Shown: positions 1 to 8,249 of the stretch, piece by piece
Layout of the letters: the number at the start of each line of letters is the position of its first letter
Position numbering within the stretch: position 1 is the stretch's first letter
Source: an uncultured Bacteroides sp.
GTDB taxonomy: Bacteria; Bacteroidota; Bacteroidia; Bacteroidales; Bacteroidaceae
DNA: 64,000 bases
NCBI RefSeq assembly: GCF_937912035.1
Contig: NZ_CALDPF010000035.1
Span: forward strand, 62,001 to 126,000
Direction of reading: 5' to 3'
Notes under the pieces: model-generated
What the model saw: only the letters and a program-made list of their open reading frames with translations
Told to the model about the DNA's origin: nothing
Database searches by the model: none
Made by a program: the position numbers and the translations under genes

Positions 1-524
1 CGCCTAACAGCATCAGCAGTACATGCAAAATCATGTCCGCGATTGATACGTTTCAGCGTGACATCATTAGTGCTTTCTATGCCATACTCAACCAAAAGAA
101 AAGTCCTGCCGTTTATCTCTTCCAGATAATCCAATAGAGAATCCGGCATACAGTCCGGACGTGTACCTATAACCAGCCCCACTACTCCATCTACAGAAAG
201 TGCTTCCTCATACATCGTCTTGAGTTTTTCCAACTCAGCGTATGTATTAGTATAAGCCTGGAAATAAGCAAGATATTTCATTTCGGGATACTTTCTTGAG
301 AAAAACTCCTTTCCCTCTTCAAGTTGCTGTCTCACAGACTTCTCAGTCCGGCAATACTCCGGATTAAATGTCTGGTTGTTACAATAAGTACATCCCCCAT
401 ATCCCTTGCTACCGTCACGGTTAGGACATGTAAAGCCTGCGTTGACTGAAATTTTCTGAACTTTAAACGGAAAGTGTTTTGCCAGAAAACATCCAAAATC
501 ATTATATCTTATTTTATTATCCAT
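1..524 (-). CDS. Radical SAM protein, TIGR01212/YhcC-like (3' end missing)
   Basis: Partial gene: the ATG is at 524 and the reading frame runs off the left edge, leaving about 174 N-terminal residues. Cysteines at residues 33, 45 and 48 (FTCPNR...GGCTYCNN) have the wide C-x11-C-x2-C spacing typical of the TIGR01212/YhcC radical SAM family, which would bind a 4Fe-4S cluster and cleave S-adenosylmethionine. Family members run a little over 300 residues, so the C-terminal part lies outside the window. The substrate of this family is not established as far as I know. The gene has its own promoter (543-573) and lies downstream of oxyR in the same direction. Confidence 0.85.
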   Translation of the reverse strand, partial: MDNKIRYNDFGCFLAKHFPFKVQKISVNAGFTCPNRDGSKGYGGCTYCNNQTFNPEYCRTEKSVRQQLEEGKEFFSRKYPEMKYLAYFQAYTNTYAELEKLKTMYEEALSVDGVVGLVIGTRPDCMPDSLLDYLEEINGRTFLLVEYGIESTNDVTLKRINRGHDFACTADAVR

Positions 525-542
525 CTGACTAAAAATACGCAG

Positions 543-573
543 CAAAGATAATATTTTTCTGCCGAAACGACAA
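543..573 (-). promoter_or_regulatory. Bacteroidetes-type promoter of the radical SAM gene
   Basis: On the minus strand a perfect -7 box TATCTTTG (complement of 543-550) lies 20 bp from a TTG -33 element (571-573). The predicted start is near 536, about 12 bases before the ATG at 524. Confidence 0.6.
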
Positions 574-628
574 TAAATGAAAAAACAGATTTATCAATCT
601 GATTGTAAGATATCTTGACATAATTACC

Positions 629-714
629 GTAACACGAACGTGTAACGCGTGAAACACGAACGTATAACGAGCGTAACACAGACGTGTTACAAGCGTGACA
701 CGAGTGTGTTACGC
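629..714. repeat. Four tandem 22-bp units, each nearly self-complementary
   Basis: Four imperfect units begin at about 629, 649, 671 and 693. Each contains a short palindrome of the type AACACG-AA-CGTGT or TAACAC-AGAC-GTGTTA. The block starts 7 bp after the oxyR stop codon and ends about 55 bp upstream of the radical SAM promoter. It could act as a compound terminator of oxyR or as an array of binding sites. No long T-run follows it. Confidence 0.7.
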
Positions 715-721
715 AAAATAT

Positions 722-1651
722 TTACCGAAGTTTTATCTTATGTTTCTTTAATCTTTCCTCCATCATATAGTCAGGAATTATTGATTTCATAGTTTCCAAT
801 ACAGCATTTACGGCACGTTCCCTTATAAAATCATCTTTTATAAGTATAGAAACACACCTTTGAGCAGGAGGATTGACATTCAAATGTACAACATTATCTT
901 TCTGGATATCAGACAAAAAAGGAATGTGAAGTTCGGGAATAATGGTATAACCGCCGTTGCGGTCGACTATCCTTACTAGGGTTTCTATACTGCCGGCCTC
1001 ATAGATATGGTTTCCTATATCCTTGTTCTTGCAGAAGTTCATCGAACCGTTCGGCACGCAATGTCCTTCCTTCAGTATCCACATCTGTTCGGCAGGAAGG
1101 CTTCCACTTGCTATTATCTTCTGTGCCTGGCTGCACTCCGAAGAGAAGTACGCCACAAACTTTTCTATATAGACAGGTATTTCGAGTATCCCTTCCCTAT
1201 CCTCCGGCAGTGTAGAGATAGCTATGTCGATATTGCCGAAACGAAGTTCACGCACAAGGGAGGTATTTTCTTTCTCGTCGATAGAAAGATCCACATCGGG
1301 ATGCGCATCACGGAAATGGTGAATGAAGTCAGGTACCAGATACGGGGCTATTGTAGGAAGTATTCCTATTCTCAGACTACCAGCCATGGTACCAGTTTCG
1401 TCAGATACAAGTTCCTTTATCCTCTTCGATTCGTTCAAGGCTATTTGTGCCTGACGTATTATCTTTTGTCCTATGGCTGTGGGGACAACATTCTTTCTGT
1501 CGCGGCTGAAGATTTTTACATCGAGTTCTTCTTCAAGTTTCTGAATCATCGCGCTCAGTGTGGGCTGGGTCACACCGCATGCCTCGGCAGCAAGTACGAA
1601 ATGACGGTACTTGTTGAGTGCCACAATATATTCCATCTGTTGTAAGTTCAT
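722..1651 (-). CDS. oxyR: Hydrogen peroxide-sensing LysR-type regulator OxyR
   Basis: 309 residues, the normal length for LysR regulators. A winged helix-turn-helix occupies about residues 1-60 (QQMEYIVAL...GVTQPTLSAMIQKLEEEL), followed by the substrate-binding domain from about residue 90. The redox pair is visible: Cys198 in EGHC and Cys207 in MNFC, nine residues apart, matching E. coli Cys199/Cys208. Oxidation would form a disulfide and activate genes for peroxide defence. The gene is divergent from a membrane protein/thioredoxin pair, and the shared intergenic region carries an OxyR-type operator over the oxyR promoter, which suggests autorepression and activation of the neighbours. The ATG at 1651 gives the family N-terminus. 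Confidence 0.95.
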   Translation of the reverse strand: MNLQQMEYIVALNKYRHFVLAAEACGVTQPTLSAMIQKLEEELDVKIFSRDRKNVVPTAIGQKIIRQAQIALNESKRIKELVSDETGTMAGSLRIGILPTIAPYLVPDFIHHFRDAHPDVDLSIDEKENTSLVRELRFGNIDIAISTLPEDREGILEIPVYIEKFVAYFSSECSQAQKIIASGSLPAEQMWILKEGHCVPNGSMNFCKNKDIGNHIYEAGSIETLVRIVDRNGGYTIIPELHIPFLSDIQKDNVVHLNVNPPAQRCVSILIKDDFIRERAVNAVLETMKSIIPDYMMEERLKKHKIKLR

Positions 1652-1657
1652 GGTTCA

Positions 1658-1693
1658 ATAGATTTTGTCTATACAAAGATAGAAATAATCTGT
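1658..1693. promoter_or_regulatory. Predicted OxyR operator, overlapping the oxyR promoter
   Basis: The sequence reads ATAG-N7-CTAT-N6-ATAG-N7-CTGT, i.e. two ATAG-N7-CTAT half-operators in tandem with one mismatch. This is the E. coli OxyR consensus apart from a 6-bp instead of 7-bp central spacer. The minus-strand -7 box TATCTTTG of oxyR (complement of 1674-1681) lies inside it. For the plus-strand thioredoxin promoter the operator ends near -33, the usual position for OxyR activation. Confidence 0.7.
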
Positions 1694-1723
1694 TGTCGGT
1701 GTAGCGGAAGTGGAGTACTTTTG
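1692..1723 (+). promoter_or_regulatory. Promoter of the membrane protein/thioredoxin pair
   Basis: A -7 box TACTTTTG (1716-1723) with a TTG 21 bp upstream (1692-1694). The predicted start is near 1727 and the ATG is at 1751. The -33 element touches the right end of the predicted OxyR operator. Confidence 0.6.
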
Positions 1724-1750
1724 CATCAGAAACAATAAACAATTACTACC

Positions 1751-1990
1751 ATGAACGAATTATTAAGAAACTGGGACATATTCCGATTGATAAGACTTCT
1801 GTCCGGAGCAGGATTCGCGATATACGGTATTTACTCCGGTGACCAATTTCTCACAACTCTTGGATTACTGCTGGCATTCATGGCCGTCATAAACCGGTCG
1901 TGCTGCTGTTCGGCAGGCGGATGCGGAACAAGACAAAAGACAAAACCTATATATAAGGATATGGTAAAGACATACGATCCTAATAAATAA
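1751..1990 (+). CDS. Small membrane protein, DUF2892/YgaP-transmembrane-like
   Basis: 79 residues. Two hydrophobic stretches (about residues 13-30 and 33-47) would form a hairpin in the inner membrane, followed by a Cys/Gly-rich turn (SCCCSAGGCG, about residues 50-59) and a basic tail. Length and pattern resemble stand-alone DUF2892 proteins, named after the C-terminal membrane part of the rhodanese YgaP. The four clustered cysteines could bind a metal or take part in thiol chemistry. It is 31 bp upstream of thioredoxin and shares its OxyR-linked promoter, so a thiol-redox role is an inference. The family call is tentative. Confidence 0.65.
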   Translation: MNELLRNWDIFRLIRLLSGAGFAIYGIYSGDQFLTTLGLLLAFMAVINRSCCCSAGGCGTRQKTKPIYKDMVKTYDPNK

Positions 1991-2021
1991 TAAAGTATAA
2001 ACATATAAATAATGATTGATT

Positions 2022-2381
2022 ATGAAAGCAAAACATTTGACCAAAGAAGAATTCCTGAATAAAGTAGCCAACTATGAAGCTAACCCTAACGAATGGAAGT
2101 TTCTGGGTGAGCGCCCTGCTCTGATAGACTTCTATGCCACATGGTGTGGACCTTGCAAGATGCTGGCTCCAGTGCTGGACGAACTTGCAGAGGAATATGA
2201 CGGAAAGATTGACATATACAAGATAGATGTTGACCAGGAAGAGGAACTGGCAGGACTGTTTGCTATACGCAGCGTACCTACACTGCTCTTCGTACCTATG
2301 ACCGGTGCTCCACAGATGGCTCAGGGAGCTATGCCTAAACCTGCATTGAAGGATGCTATACAGAAGGTTCTTCTCGGATAA
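2022..2381 (+). CDS. Thioredoxin
   Basis: 119 residues with the thioredoxin fold and the active site WCGPCK (Cys42, Cys45). The cis-proline is in RSVPTLLF near residue 93. It would reduce disulfides in cytoplasmic proteins; no signal peptide is seen. An upstream TTG at 2016 is in frame but the ATG at 2022 is the better start. It is second in an apparent two-gene unit behind the small membrane protein and is divergent from oxyR, with an OxyR operator between, which suggests peroxide induction. A strong hairpin follows at 2445-2490. Confidence 0.93.
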   Translation: MKAKHLTKEEFLNKVANYEANPNEWKFLGERPALIDFYATWCGPCKMLAPVLDELAEEYDGKIDIYKIDVDQEEELAGLFAIRSVPTLLFVPMTGAPQMAQGAMPKPALKDAIQKVLLG

Positions 2382-2444
2382 GACATTTTAACACAAAACG
2401 AAATGTGATTTACCAAAACGAAATGTGATATATCTAAAACAACA

Positions 2445-2490
2445 AATGTGCCGGAAGCAGCTAAAAGGAAAAGCTGTTGTCCGGCACATT
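2445..2490. terminator. Hairpin between the convergent thioredoxin and cydB genes
   Basis: An 11-bp perfect stem AATGTGCCGGA (2445-2455) pairs with TCCGGCACATT (2480-2490), extended inside by AGCAGCT/AGCTGTT. It sits 64 bp after the thioredoxin stop and 28 bp after the cydB stop, so it probably serves both. Confidence 0.7.
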
Positions 2491-2517
2491 CTGTTATATA
2501 TTTATCTGAATCAAGCA

Positions 2518-3669
2518 TCAATATGCATGGTCATCATTCTTTATCTCATCCGCAGTAATAGATTTGCGGTCTATAGCACGCCATGCATAAATTATATAAG
2601 CCAAAACAAACGGAACTAGAATTGACACATATGCCATGGTCTTGAGAGTGAACAGGCTGGAGCAGCTGTTTGATATCGTGAGCGAACTCTGCAAATCAGT
2701 CAACGACGGATAATATGCCGTATTGTTATACCCTGCAACAAGCAACAAAGAAAGGACTGTCAATACTGTTCCTATACCTGAAAACCATATACCTTTCTTA
2801 TATGTTGAAACCAAGATGCTCTTACCAAGACCGTACAACACGCATACTACACCTGCTAGGAACAATACAAGAAAATATGGCATATCAACGAAATTGTTGA
2901 AATACTTATAAGGTTCCATCACTATCGTCTGGGTTTCCGGATTTACAGCAAATCCGTCTTTCAGCAATGTGCGTATCACGTATGCCAGAAAGAACATAAG
3001 GAAAGGTACCGCATCGGAAATCAACTGTCGGCGGCAACGGGTATTTATCGGTTCATTATCTATATTATTGATGAAATACATTCCTCCAAGAAGTCTCGCC
3101 AGGAAGAACACAGCCATACCTAGTACCAGGTTCCATGGTTCGGCAAAAGCATCAAGCCCATGCCATCCGTTTGACCATGTGCTGATGACAGGCATACCAA
3201 GTTCGGTAAGATTATCCTTTGTTACTTCGAAGTTTGAACCATAGAAGAATGTTGACACAGCCATACCGAGAAGCAGAGGTCCCATCACACCGTTCAGCAT
3301 AAGGAAGTATCTGTATGTACGCTGTCCAAGCAGATTGCCCAACTTGGACTGAAACTCATACGATACTGCCTGAAGCACGAAAGTGAAAAGTATTATCATC
3401 CAAAGCCAGTATGCTCCGCCGAAACTTGTACTATAGAATAATGGGAATGATGCGAAGAATGCTCCTCCGAAGGTTACAAGTGTAGTAAACGTGAACTCCC
3501 ACTTTCTGCCTGTAGAGTTTACAAGCATCTTTCTCTCTTCTTCGGTCTGCCCTATACGGTAAATCAAAGAATTTCCTCCCTGCACGAACAGCAGGAACAC
3601 CAATATTGCACCCAGCAGTGACACGATGAACCACCAATAGTGCTGCAAGAATATATATGTAGATTCCAT
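2518..3669 (-). CDS. cydB: Cytochrome bd oxidase subunit II
   Basis: 383 residues, close to E. coli CydB (379). The protein is almost entirely hydrophobic with about eight to nine membrane helices and matches the CydB family (LLGGMYFINNID, GFAVNPETQT). It pairs with CydA to form the inner-membrane quinol oxidase that reduces oxygen to water with high affinity, giving micro-oxic respiration and oxygen scavenging in Bacteroides. It lies 37 bp downstream of cydA in the DUF4492-cydA-cydB order that recurs in the phylum. The shared hairpin 2445-2490 follows its stop. Confidence 0.95.
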   Translation of the reverse strand: MESTYIFLQHYWWFIVSLLGAILVFLLFVQGGNSLIYRIGQTEEERKMLVNSTGRKWEFTFTTLVTFGGAFFASFPLFYSTSFGGAYWLWMIILFTFVLQAVSYEFQSKLGNLLGQRTYRYFLMLNGVMGPLLLGMAVSTFFYGSNFEVTKDNLTELGMPVISTWSNGWHGLDAFAEPWNLVLGMAVFFLARLLGGMYFINNIDNEPINTRCRRQLISDAVPFLMFFLAYVIRTLLKDGFAVNPETQTIVMEPYKYFNNFVDMPYFLVLFLAGVVCVLYGLGKSILVSTYKKGIWFSGIGTVLTVLSLLLVAGYNNTAYYPSLTDLQSSLTISNSCSSLFTLKTMAYVSILVPFVLAYIIYAWRAIDRKSITADEIKNDDHAY

Positions 3670-3706
3670 ATTAAATGTAAATAATATTTATCAAAACAAT
3701 ATAGTG

Positions 3707-5209
3707 TTATTTCTCCTCTGGACCGTGTTTGATAGCCTTGAGCATTATTCCTATCTCTGCTATCAAAAGAACGGTGAACATGATGAGGAATATGAAGAAT
3801 GTGGTCTGTACAGAACCGGTCTCGAGTTTTGATATTGCCGCATCGACAGGAAGCATATCCTGAATAGTCCATGGCTGACGTCCCACTTCAGCAACTATCC
3901 ATCCTGCCTGACTGGCAATATATGCCAGAGGAATACTCCATACTCCCAGCCAAAGCAGCCAGTTGTGATAATCTACATTGCAGGTTTTCTTCCATGTGAG
4001 GAACAGAAGGACAGCAAACAGAACAATGAAATACATTCCCAGACCTACCATCACACGGAATGACCAGAACATAAGATTTACGTCTGGCACAAGCGTAGAT
4101 GTATCCTTGATATATCCGTAACCGAAATATGGCATATTCTCGTTAAGCAGACTAAGCGATGTTTCCATCTCAGCCGAGTTGCCATCTTTTTTAGCCTGTC
4201 TGTAGTCGGCCAAAGCCTTGATTGCAATCTTTCCACGTTCCACCTTTTCATCTACAGAAAGCGCTTTTGTTCCGTCGGCAAGCTGGTATCCGCCTTTCAT
4301 TATATCGTTTATACCGGGAACAAAACCGTCTGTACTGTGTGTGGCAAGGACGGAAAGCATCTCAGGTATCTCTACTGGACCTACAACTGTAAGAGGAGCA
4401 TGTGCACTTCCGTCATAAAGGGCTTCCATTGACGCAAGTTTCATAGGCTGCACCTGAGCCACCTGATATGCCGACTGGTCACCTGTTGCTGCAGTAACGA
4501 TAGAAGCAAACAGACCTACGGCAGAAGCTACCTTTATGCTTGCCTTGGCAAATTCTTTTTCACGTTTCTTTATAAGATACCAGCAGCTTACTCCCACAAC
4601 AAAAACAGCTCCTAAAATCCAACTGCTTATAACTGTATGGAAGAACTTTACTACTGCTACAGGCGAGAATGCTACGGACATAAAATCTACCATCTCATTA
4701 CGCATGGTATCCGGATTGAACTCCATTCCTACAGGATATTGCATCCACGAATTGGCAACCAATATCCACCATGCCGAAATCGTAGCTCCAAGTCCGGTGA
4801 GCCATGTAGATGCAAGGTGGAAACGGCGGCTCACCTTCTCCCATCCGAAGAACATAACGGCTATGAATGTAGCCTCCATAAAGAAAGCCAGTATTCCCTC
4901 AATTGCCAACGGGGCACCGAATATGTCGCCCACAAACCATGAATAATTACTCCAGTTGGTTCCGAACTGGAACTCAAGAATAAGTCCGGTGGCAACACCG
5001 ACGGCAAAGTTTATTCCGAAAAGTTTCATCCAGAACTTGGCTGTACGTTTCCAGAACTCATTGCCAGTACGATAATAAACAGTTTCCATTGTTCCCATTA
5101 TCACGGCCAGACCGAGTGTGAGAGGAACAAACAGCCAGTGATACATGGCCGTCAGGGCAAACTGCGCCCTAGACCAGTCAATCAAAGAAGTGTCAATAGC
5201 TTCAATCAT
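3707..5209 (-). CDS. cydA: Cytochrome bd oxidase subunit I
   Basis: 500 residues, slightly shorter than E. coli CydA (522). His24 in AMYHWLFVPLTLG is the heme ligand region at the N-terminus, and the signature GRQPWTIQDMLP is near residue 435. The periplasmic quinol-binding loop contains KVERGKIAIKAL, retaining a Lys/Glu pair like that used for quinol oxidation. It binds hemes b558, b595 and d and oxidises quinol. It sits between the 73-residue DUF4492 gene (32 bp upstream) and cydB (37 bp downstream), so the three genes are one operon. Confidence 0.96.
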   Translation of the reverse strand: MIEAIDTSLIDWSRAQFALTAMYHWLFVPLTLGLAVIMGTMETVYYRTGNEFWKRTAKFWMKLFGINFAVGVATGLILEFQFGTNWSNYSWFVGDIFGAPLAIEGILAFFMEATFIAVMFFGWEKVSRRFHLASTWLTGLGATISAWWILVANSWMQYPVGMEFNPDTMRNEMVDFMSVAFSPVAVVKFFHTVISSWILGAVFVVGVSCWYLIKKREKEFAKASIKVASAVGLFASIVTAATGDQSAYQVAQVQPMKLASMEALYDGSAHAPLTVVGPVEIPEMLSVLATHSTDGFVPGINDIMKGGYQLADGTKALSVDEKVERGKIAIKALADYRQAKKDGNSAEMETSLSLLNENMPYFGYGYIKDTSTLVPDVNLMFWSFRVMVGLGMYFIVLFAVLLFLTWKKTCNVDYHNWLLWLGVWSIPLAYIASQAGWIVAEVGRQPWTIQDMLPVDAAISKLETGSVQTTFFIFLIMFTVLLIAEIGIMLKAIKHGPEEK

Positions 5210-5241
5210 AAAATAAAGTTTTATTAAGTTAGTTTGATCAA

Positions 5242-5463
5242 TTATTTCGCATAAGAGTCAGATGCCCGCATAATCAGTTCATTGCCTACATAATCCTGTT
5301 TTTCCTCCGCAGTCTTGTCTTTCAGAAAAGAAGGGAAAAAGAACAGTTTGATTATAAAGAACATCACAAACAGTTTCACCAGTATTATGAACCAAAGCAC
5401 TCGCCCTGTAGTCATAGACCTGAAACCGTCTGCATAAAATCTATAAATTCCTATTATATTCAT
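5242..5463 (-). CDS. DUF4492 protein linked to cytochrome bd oxidase
   Basis: 73 residues: an amphipathic N-terminus (IYRFYADGFRSMTTGRVLW), one membrane helix (about residues 24-44) and a charged C-terminus. This pattern is the DUF4492 family, a small protein encoded ahead of cydA in Bacteroidetes and Epsilonproteobacteria. By analogy with small CydX-type subunits it may stabilise the oxidase, but that role is inferred from gene order and size only. Confidence 0.85.
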   Translation of the reverse strand: MNIIGIYRFYADGFRSMTTGRVLWFIILVKLFVMFFIIKLFFFPSFLKDKTAEEKQDYVGNELIMRASDSYAK

Positions 5464-5561
5464 AATTAATAAGCATATATTTTTATAATGATTACAAAGT
5501 AAATGATTTATCGTGAAAAATCAAGGTTTGGTCCACATATTTCTTTGCCAAATCTATCTTT

Positions 5562-5593
5562 TTTGCCTCTATATTATATAAGGAATAATTTTG
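5562..5593 (+). promoter_or_regulatory. Promoter of the TolC-MacAB exporter operon
   Basis: TTTG at 5562-5565, a 20-bp spacer, then the -7 box TAATTTTG at 5586-5593. The predicted start is near 5597, 30 bp before the chosen ATG at 5627. Confidence 0.7.
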
Positions 5594-5626
5594 CCTCAGA
5601 AAAGAACTAAAGATAACAGTAAAAAA

Positions 5627-6970
5627 ATGAAACAACGGGATCTATTCATTATCGCAGTCCTAAGTTCAAGCACAGGACTATATGCTCAGGATAACAAAAC
5701 CTGGAGCCTGCAAGACTGCATTGACTATGCTCTGGAGAAAAACATACAGCTGCAGCAAAACAAACTTTCGCTGGAAGAAGCTGATGTGGATGTGAAAACT
5801 GCAAAGGCATCACTGTTTCCAAGCCTGTCTTTCTCTACGGGTCATAATTTAGTAAATCGTCCGTATCAGGAAAACAGCGCAACAGTAAGCGGTACAGAAA
5901 TTATTACCAGTAACAGCAATACCACTTACAACGGAAGTTACAACCTGAGTGCACAATGGACTTTGTGGAACGGCGGACAGCGACTAAACAACATCAAGCA
6001 ACAGAAGACTAACAAAGAAATAGCAGGACTGTCTGTTGCAGAAACAGAAAATATGTTGCAAGAAGAAATTACAAAACTCTTCGTACAGATTCTATATGCA
6101 AACGAATCGGTAACTATAAACAAAAATACACTTGAAGTGAGTGAAGCTACATACAAACGCGCAGTAGAGCTTTTCAAAGAAGGGAGCCTGTCAAAATCAG
6201 ATGTGGCGCAACTTGAGGCCCAAGCTAGTAATGACAAATATCAATTAGTGACAGCAGAAAGTTCTCTGAGAAACTATAAACTTCAACTTAAACAATTACT
6301 AGAACTGGATGGTACTACGGAAATGATTCTTGACCTTCCTGAACTGAACGATGAAGACGTAATGGCTGCTCTGCCCAACCAGATAGATGTTTACAACACT
6401 GCCCTGACTTCAAGACCGGAAATCCAAAGCAGTAAGTTAAGCATAGACAATGCAAAACTGGGTATAAAGACCGCTAAATCAGGGTATCTGCCTACAATCA
6501 GCCTCACAGCCTCAACATCGAGTATGACAAACAATGCCAGCACAAACAACTGGGCTGAACAGATGAAATATGGATGGAACAATATGATAGGTATAAACCT
6601 AAGCATCCCTATCTTCAACAACAGACAAACCAAAAGTGCCGTACAGAAAGCACAGATTACTTACAGTTCATCACAACTGGATCTGATAAACAAACAAAAG
6701 GAGCTATACTCCACCATAGAAACTCTCTGGCTGGACGCTCTGAACGCACAGCAACAGTATGAGGCGGCTAACAGCAAACTGGAAAGTTGCCAGACCAGCT
6801 TCGATATGGTGAACGAACAGTTCAACCTAGGTATAAAGAACACAGTGGAACTTCTCACAGAAAAAAACAATCTATTAAGCGCACAACAACAGCGTGTACA
6901 AGCCAAATATATGGCTATTCTCGATAGGGCATTACTTGATTTCTATGCGGGAAATGAAATTAAACTTTAA
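5627..6970 (+). CDS. TolC-family outer membrane efflux protein
   Basis: 447 residues from the ATG at 5627. The in-frame TTG at 5591 overlaps the promoter and was rejected. A signal peptide ends near residue 21 (TGLYAQ). Two TolC/OEP repeats follow, rich in coiled-coil heptads. They start at WSLQDCIDYALEKN and, in the second half, at the RPEIQSSKLSIDNAKLG segment. It would form the trimeric outer-membrane channel for the MacA/MacB pair encoded immediately downstream, 50 bp away. Confidence 0.92.
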   Translation: MKQRDLFIIAVLSSSTGLYAQDNKTWSLQDCIDYALEKNIQLQQNKLSLEEADVDVKTAKASLFPSLSFSTGHNLVNRPYQENSATVSGTEIITSNSNTTYNGSYNLSAQWTLWNGGQRLNNIKQQKTNKEIAGLSVAETENMLQEEITKLFVQILYANESVTINKNTLEVSEATYKRAVELFKEGSLSKSDVAQLEAQASNDKYQLVTAESSLRNYKLQLKQLLELDGTTEMILDLPELNDEDVMAALPNQIDVYNTALTSRPEIQSSKLSIDNAKLGIKTAKSGYLPTISLTASTSSMTNNASTNNWAEQMKYGWNNMIGINLSIPIFNNRQTKSAVQKAQITYSSSQLDLINKQKELYSTIETLWLDALNAQQQYEAANSKLESCQTSFDMVNEQFNLGIKNTVELLTEKNNLLSAQQQRVQAKYMAILDRALLDFYAGNEIKL

Positions 6971-7020
6971 TAAAAGGAAAACAACTATATTATAAGGAAC
7001 AAACGGAAAAACAACTAAAT

Positions 7021-8235
7021 ATGAAAAAGAAGAAAGTTTTCATCAGCGCAGCTGTTATAATAGTTCTCGCTGGAGCAGGACTGTGGATATTCGGTGGAAA
7101 AAAATCAAACCAGACAATAAGTTTCGCCACATCAGCTGTAAATAAGGGCACTATCAGTAATTCAATTACAGCTACAGGTACTATAGAACCTGTCACAGAA
7201 GTAGAAGTAGGTACTCAGGTATCAGGTATCATAGACAAGATTTATGTTGATTATAATTCTGTAGTTAAAGCAGGTGAAGTAATAGCAGAAATGGACCGTG
7301 TGACACTTATAAGCGACCTTCAGTCAGCGCAAGCTACATACGACGGTGCAGAAGCAGAATATAATTATCAGGAAAAACTTTACGAAAGGAATAAGACTCT
7401 GCACGATAAACAACTTATCAGCGACACTGAATTCGAACAATACGAATATAACTACCGCCGTGCGAAAAGTACATACGACCAGAGTAAGGCAGCACTGGCA
7501 AAAGCTCAGAGAAACCTGTCGTACACCACAATTACATCACCTATCGACGGTGTTGTGACAAGCCGAGAAGTGGAAGCCGGACAAACTGTGGCTTCAGGTT
7601 TCGAAACTCCGACTCTTTTCACAATCGCAGCCGACCTTACAAAAATGCAGGTAGTGGCAGACGTAGATGAAGCTGATATAGCAGGAGTAAAGGACAGTGC
7701 AAGAGTTACATTTACAGTAGATGCCTATCCGAATGACGTGTTCGAAGGAAGAGTAAAACAGATTCGTCTGGGAAGTACAAACAGTACAAGCTCATCTACC
7801 AGTACTACATCGGAAACCGTTGTGACATACGAGGTTGTAATCACAGCAGACAACCCTGATCTGAAACTTAAACCAAGACTGACAGCAAACGTGACAATCT
7901 TCACTGATACACGCGAGAATGTTCTTGTAGTTCCGAATAAGGCTCTCCGATTTACACCGGATAAGAAACTGGCAGGTGGAAAGACAATAAATGACTGTAA
8001 CTCTCCGAAGAAAGTATGGACTATGGATGCTACATCACTGACTGCACACCCTGTCAAGACTGGTATGAGCGACGGATCAAATACTGAAATAGTTTCCGGC
8101 ATCAGTGAAGGTACTGAAGTTATAACAGAAACAATAGTAAAAGGTGAAATGCCGGAAATGATAGAGGCAGGCGGTGAACAGAATCCATTCATGCCTGGAC
8201 CTCCTGACAGAAACAAGAAAAAACAATCGAAGTAA
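7021..8235 (+). CDS. MacA-type periplasmic adaptor (HlyD/RND-MFP family)
   Basis: 404 residues. One N-terminal membrane anchor (about residues 5-24) is followed by a lipoyl-like half (TEVEVGTQVSGIIDKIYVD), a long alpha-helical hairpin (about residues 95-165), the second lipoyl half (TITSPIDGVVTSREVEAGQ) and beta-barrel domains. A Ser/Thr-rich loop lies near residues 257-270. The adaptor links the MacB transporter in the inner membrane to the TolC channel. It is third-party specific only in combination; the exported substrate cannot be read from the sequence. The next gene starts 14 bp downstream. Confidence 0.92.
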   Translation: MKKKKVFISAAVIIVLAGAGLWIFGGKKSNQTISFATSAVNKGTISNSITATGTIEPVTEVEVGTQVSGIIDKIYVDYNSVVKAGEVIAEMDRVTLISDLQSAQATYDGAEAEYNYQEKLYERNKTLHDKQLISDTEFEQYEYNYRRAKSTYDQSKAALAKAQRNLSYTTITSPIDGVVTSREVEAGQTVASGFETPTLFTIAADLTKMQVVADVDEADIAGVKDSARVTFTVDAYPNDVFEGRVKQIRLGSTNSTSSSTSTTSETVVTYEVVITADNPDLKLKPRLTANVTIFTDTRENVLVVPNKALRFTPDKKLAGGKTINDCNSPKKVWTMDATSLTAHPVKTGMSDGSNTEIVSGISEGTEVITETIVKGEMPEMIEAGGEQNPFMPGPPDRNKKKQSK

Positions 8236-8249
8236 TAGGACTAAGCACC

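Noticed and set aside
629..714. Possible CRISPR array
   Set aside because: Units are directly adjacent with no unique spacers of 25-40 bp, and no cas gene is present. The same reasoning excludes the 21-bp repeats at 58826-58909.
1007..1645. A 212-codon plus-strand frame opposite oxyR, and similar long opposite frames inside cydA, RND, glnS and mfd
   Set aside because: They mirror well-supported coding genes on the other strand and show no family motifs.
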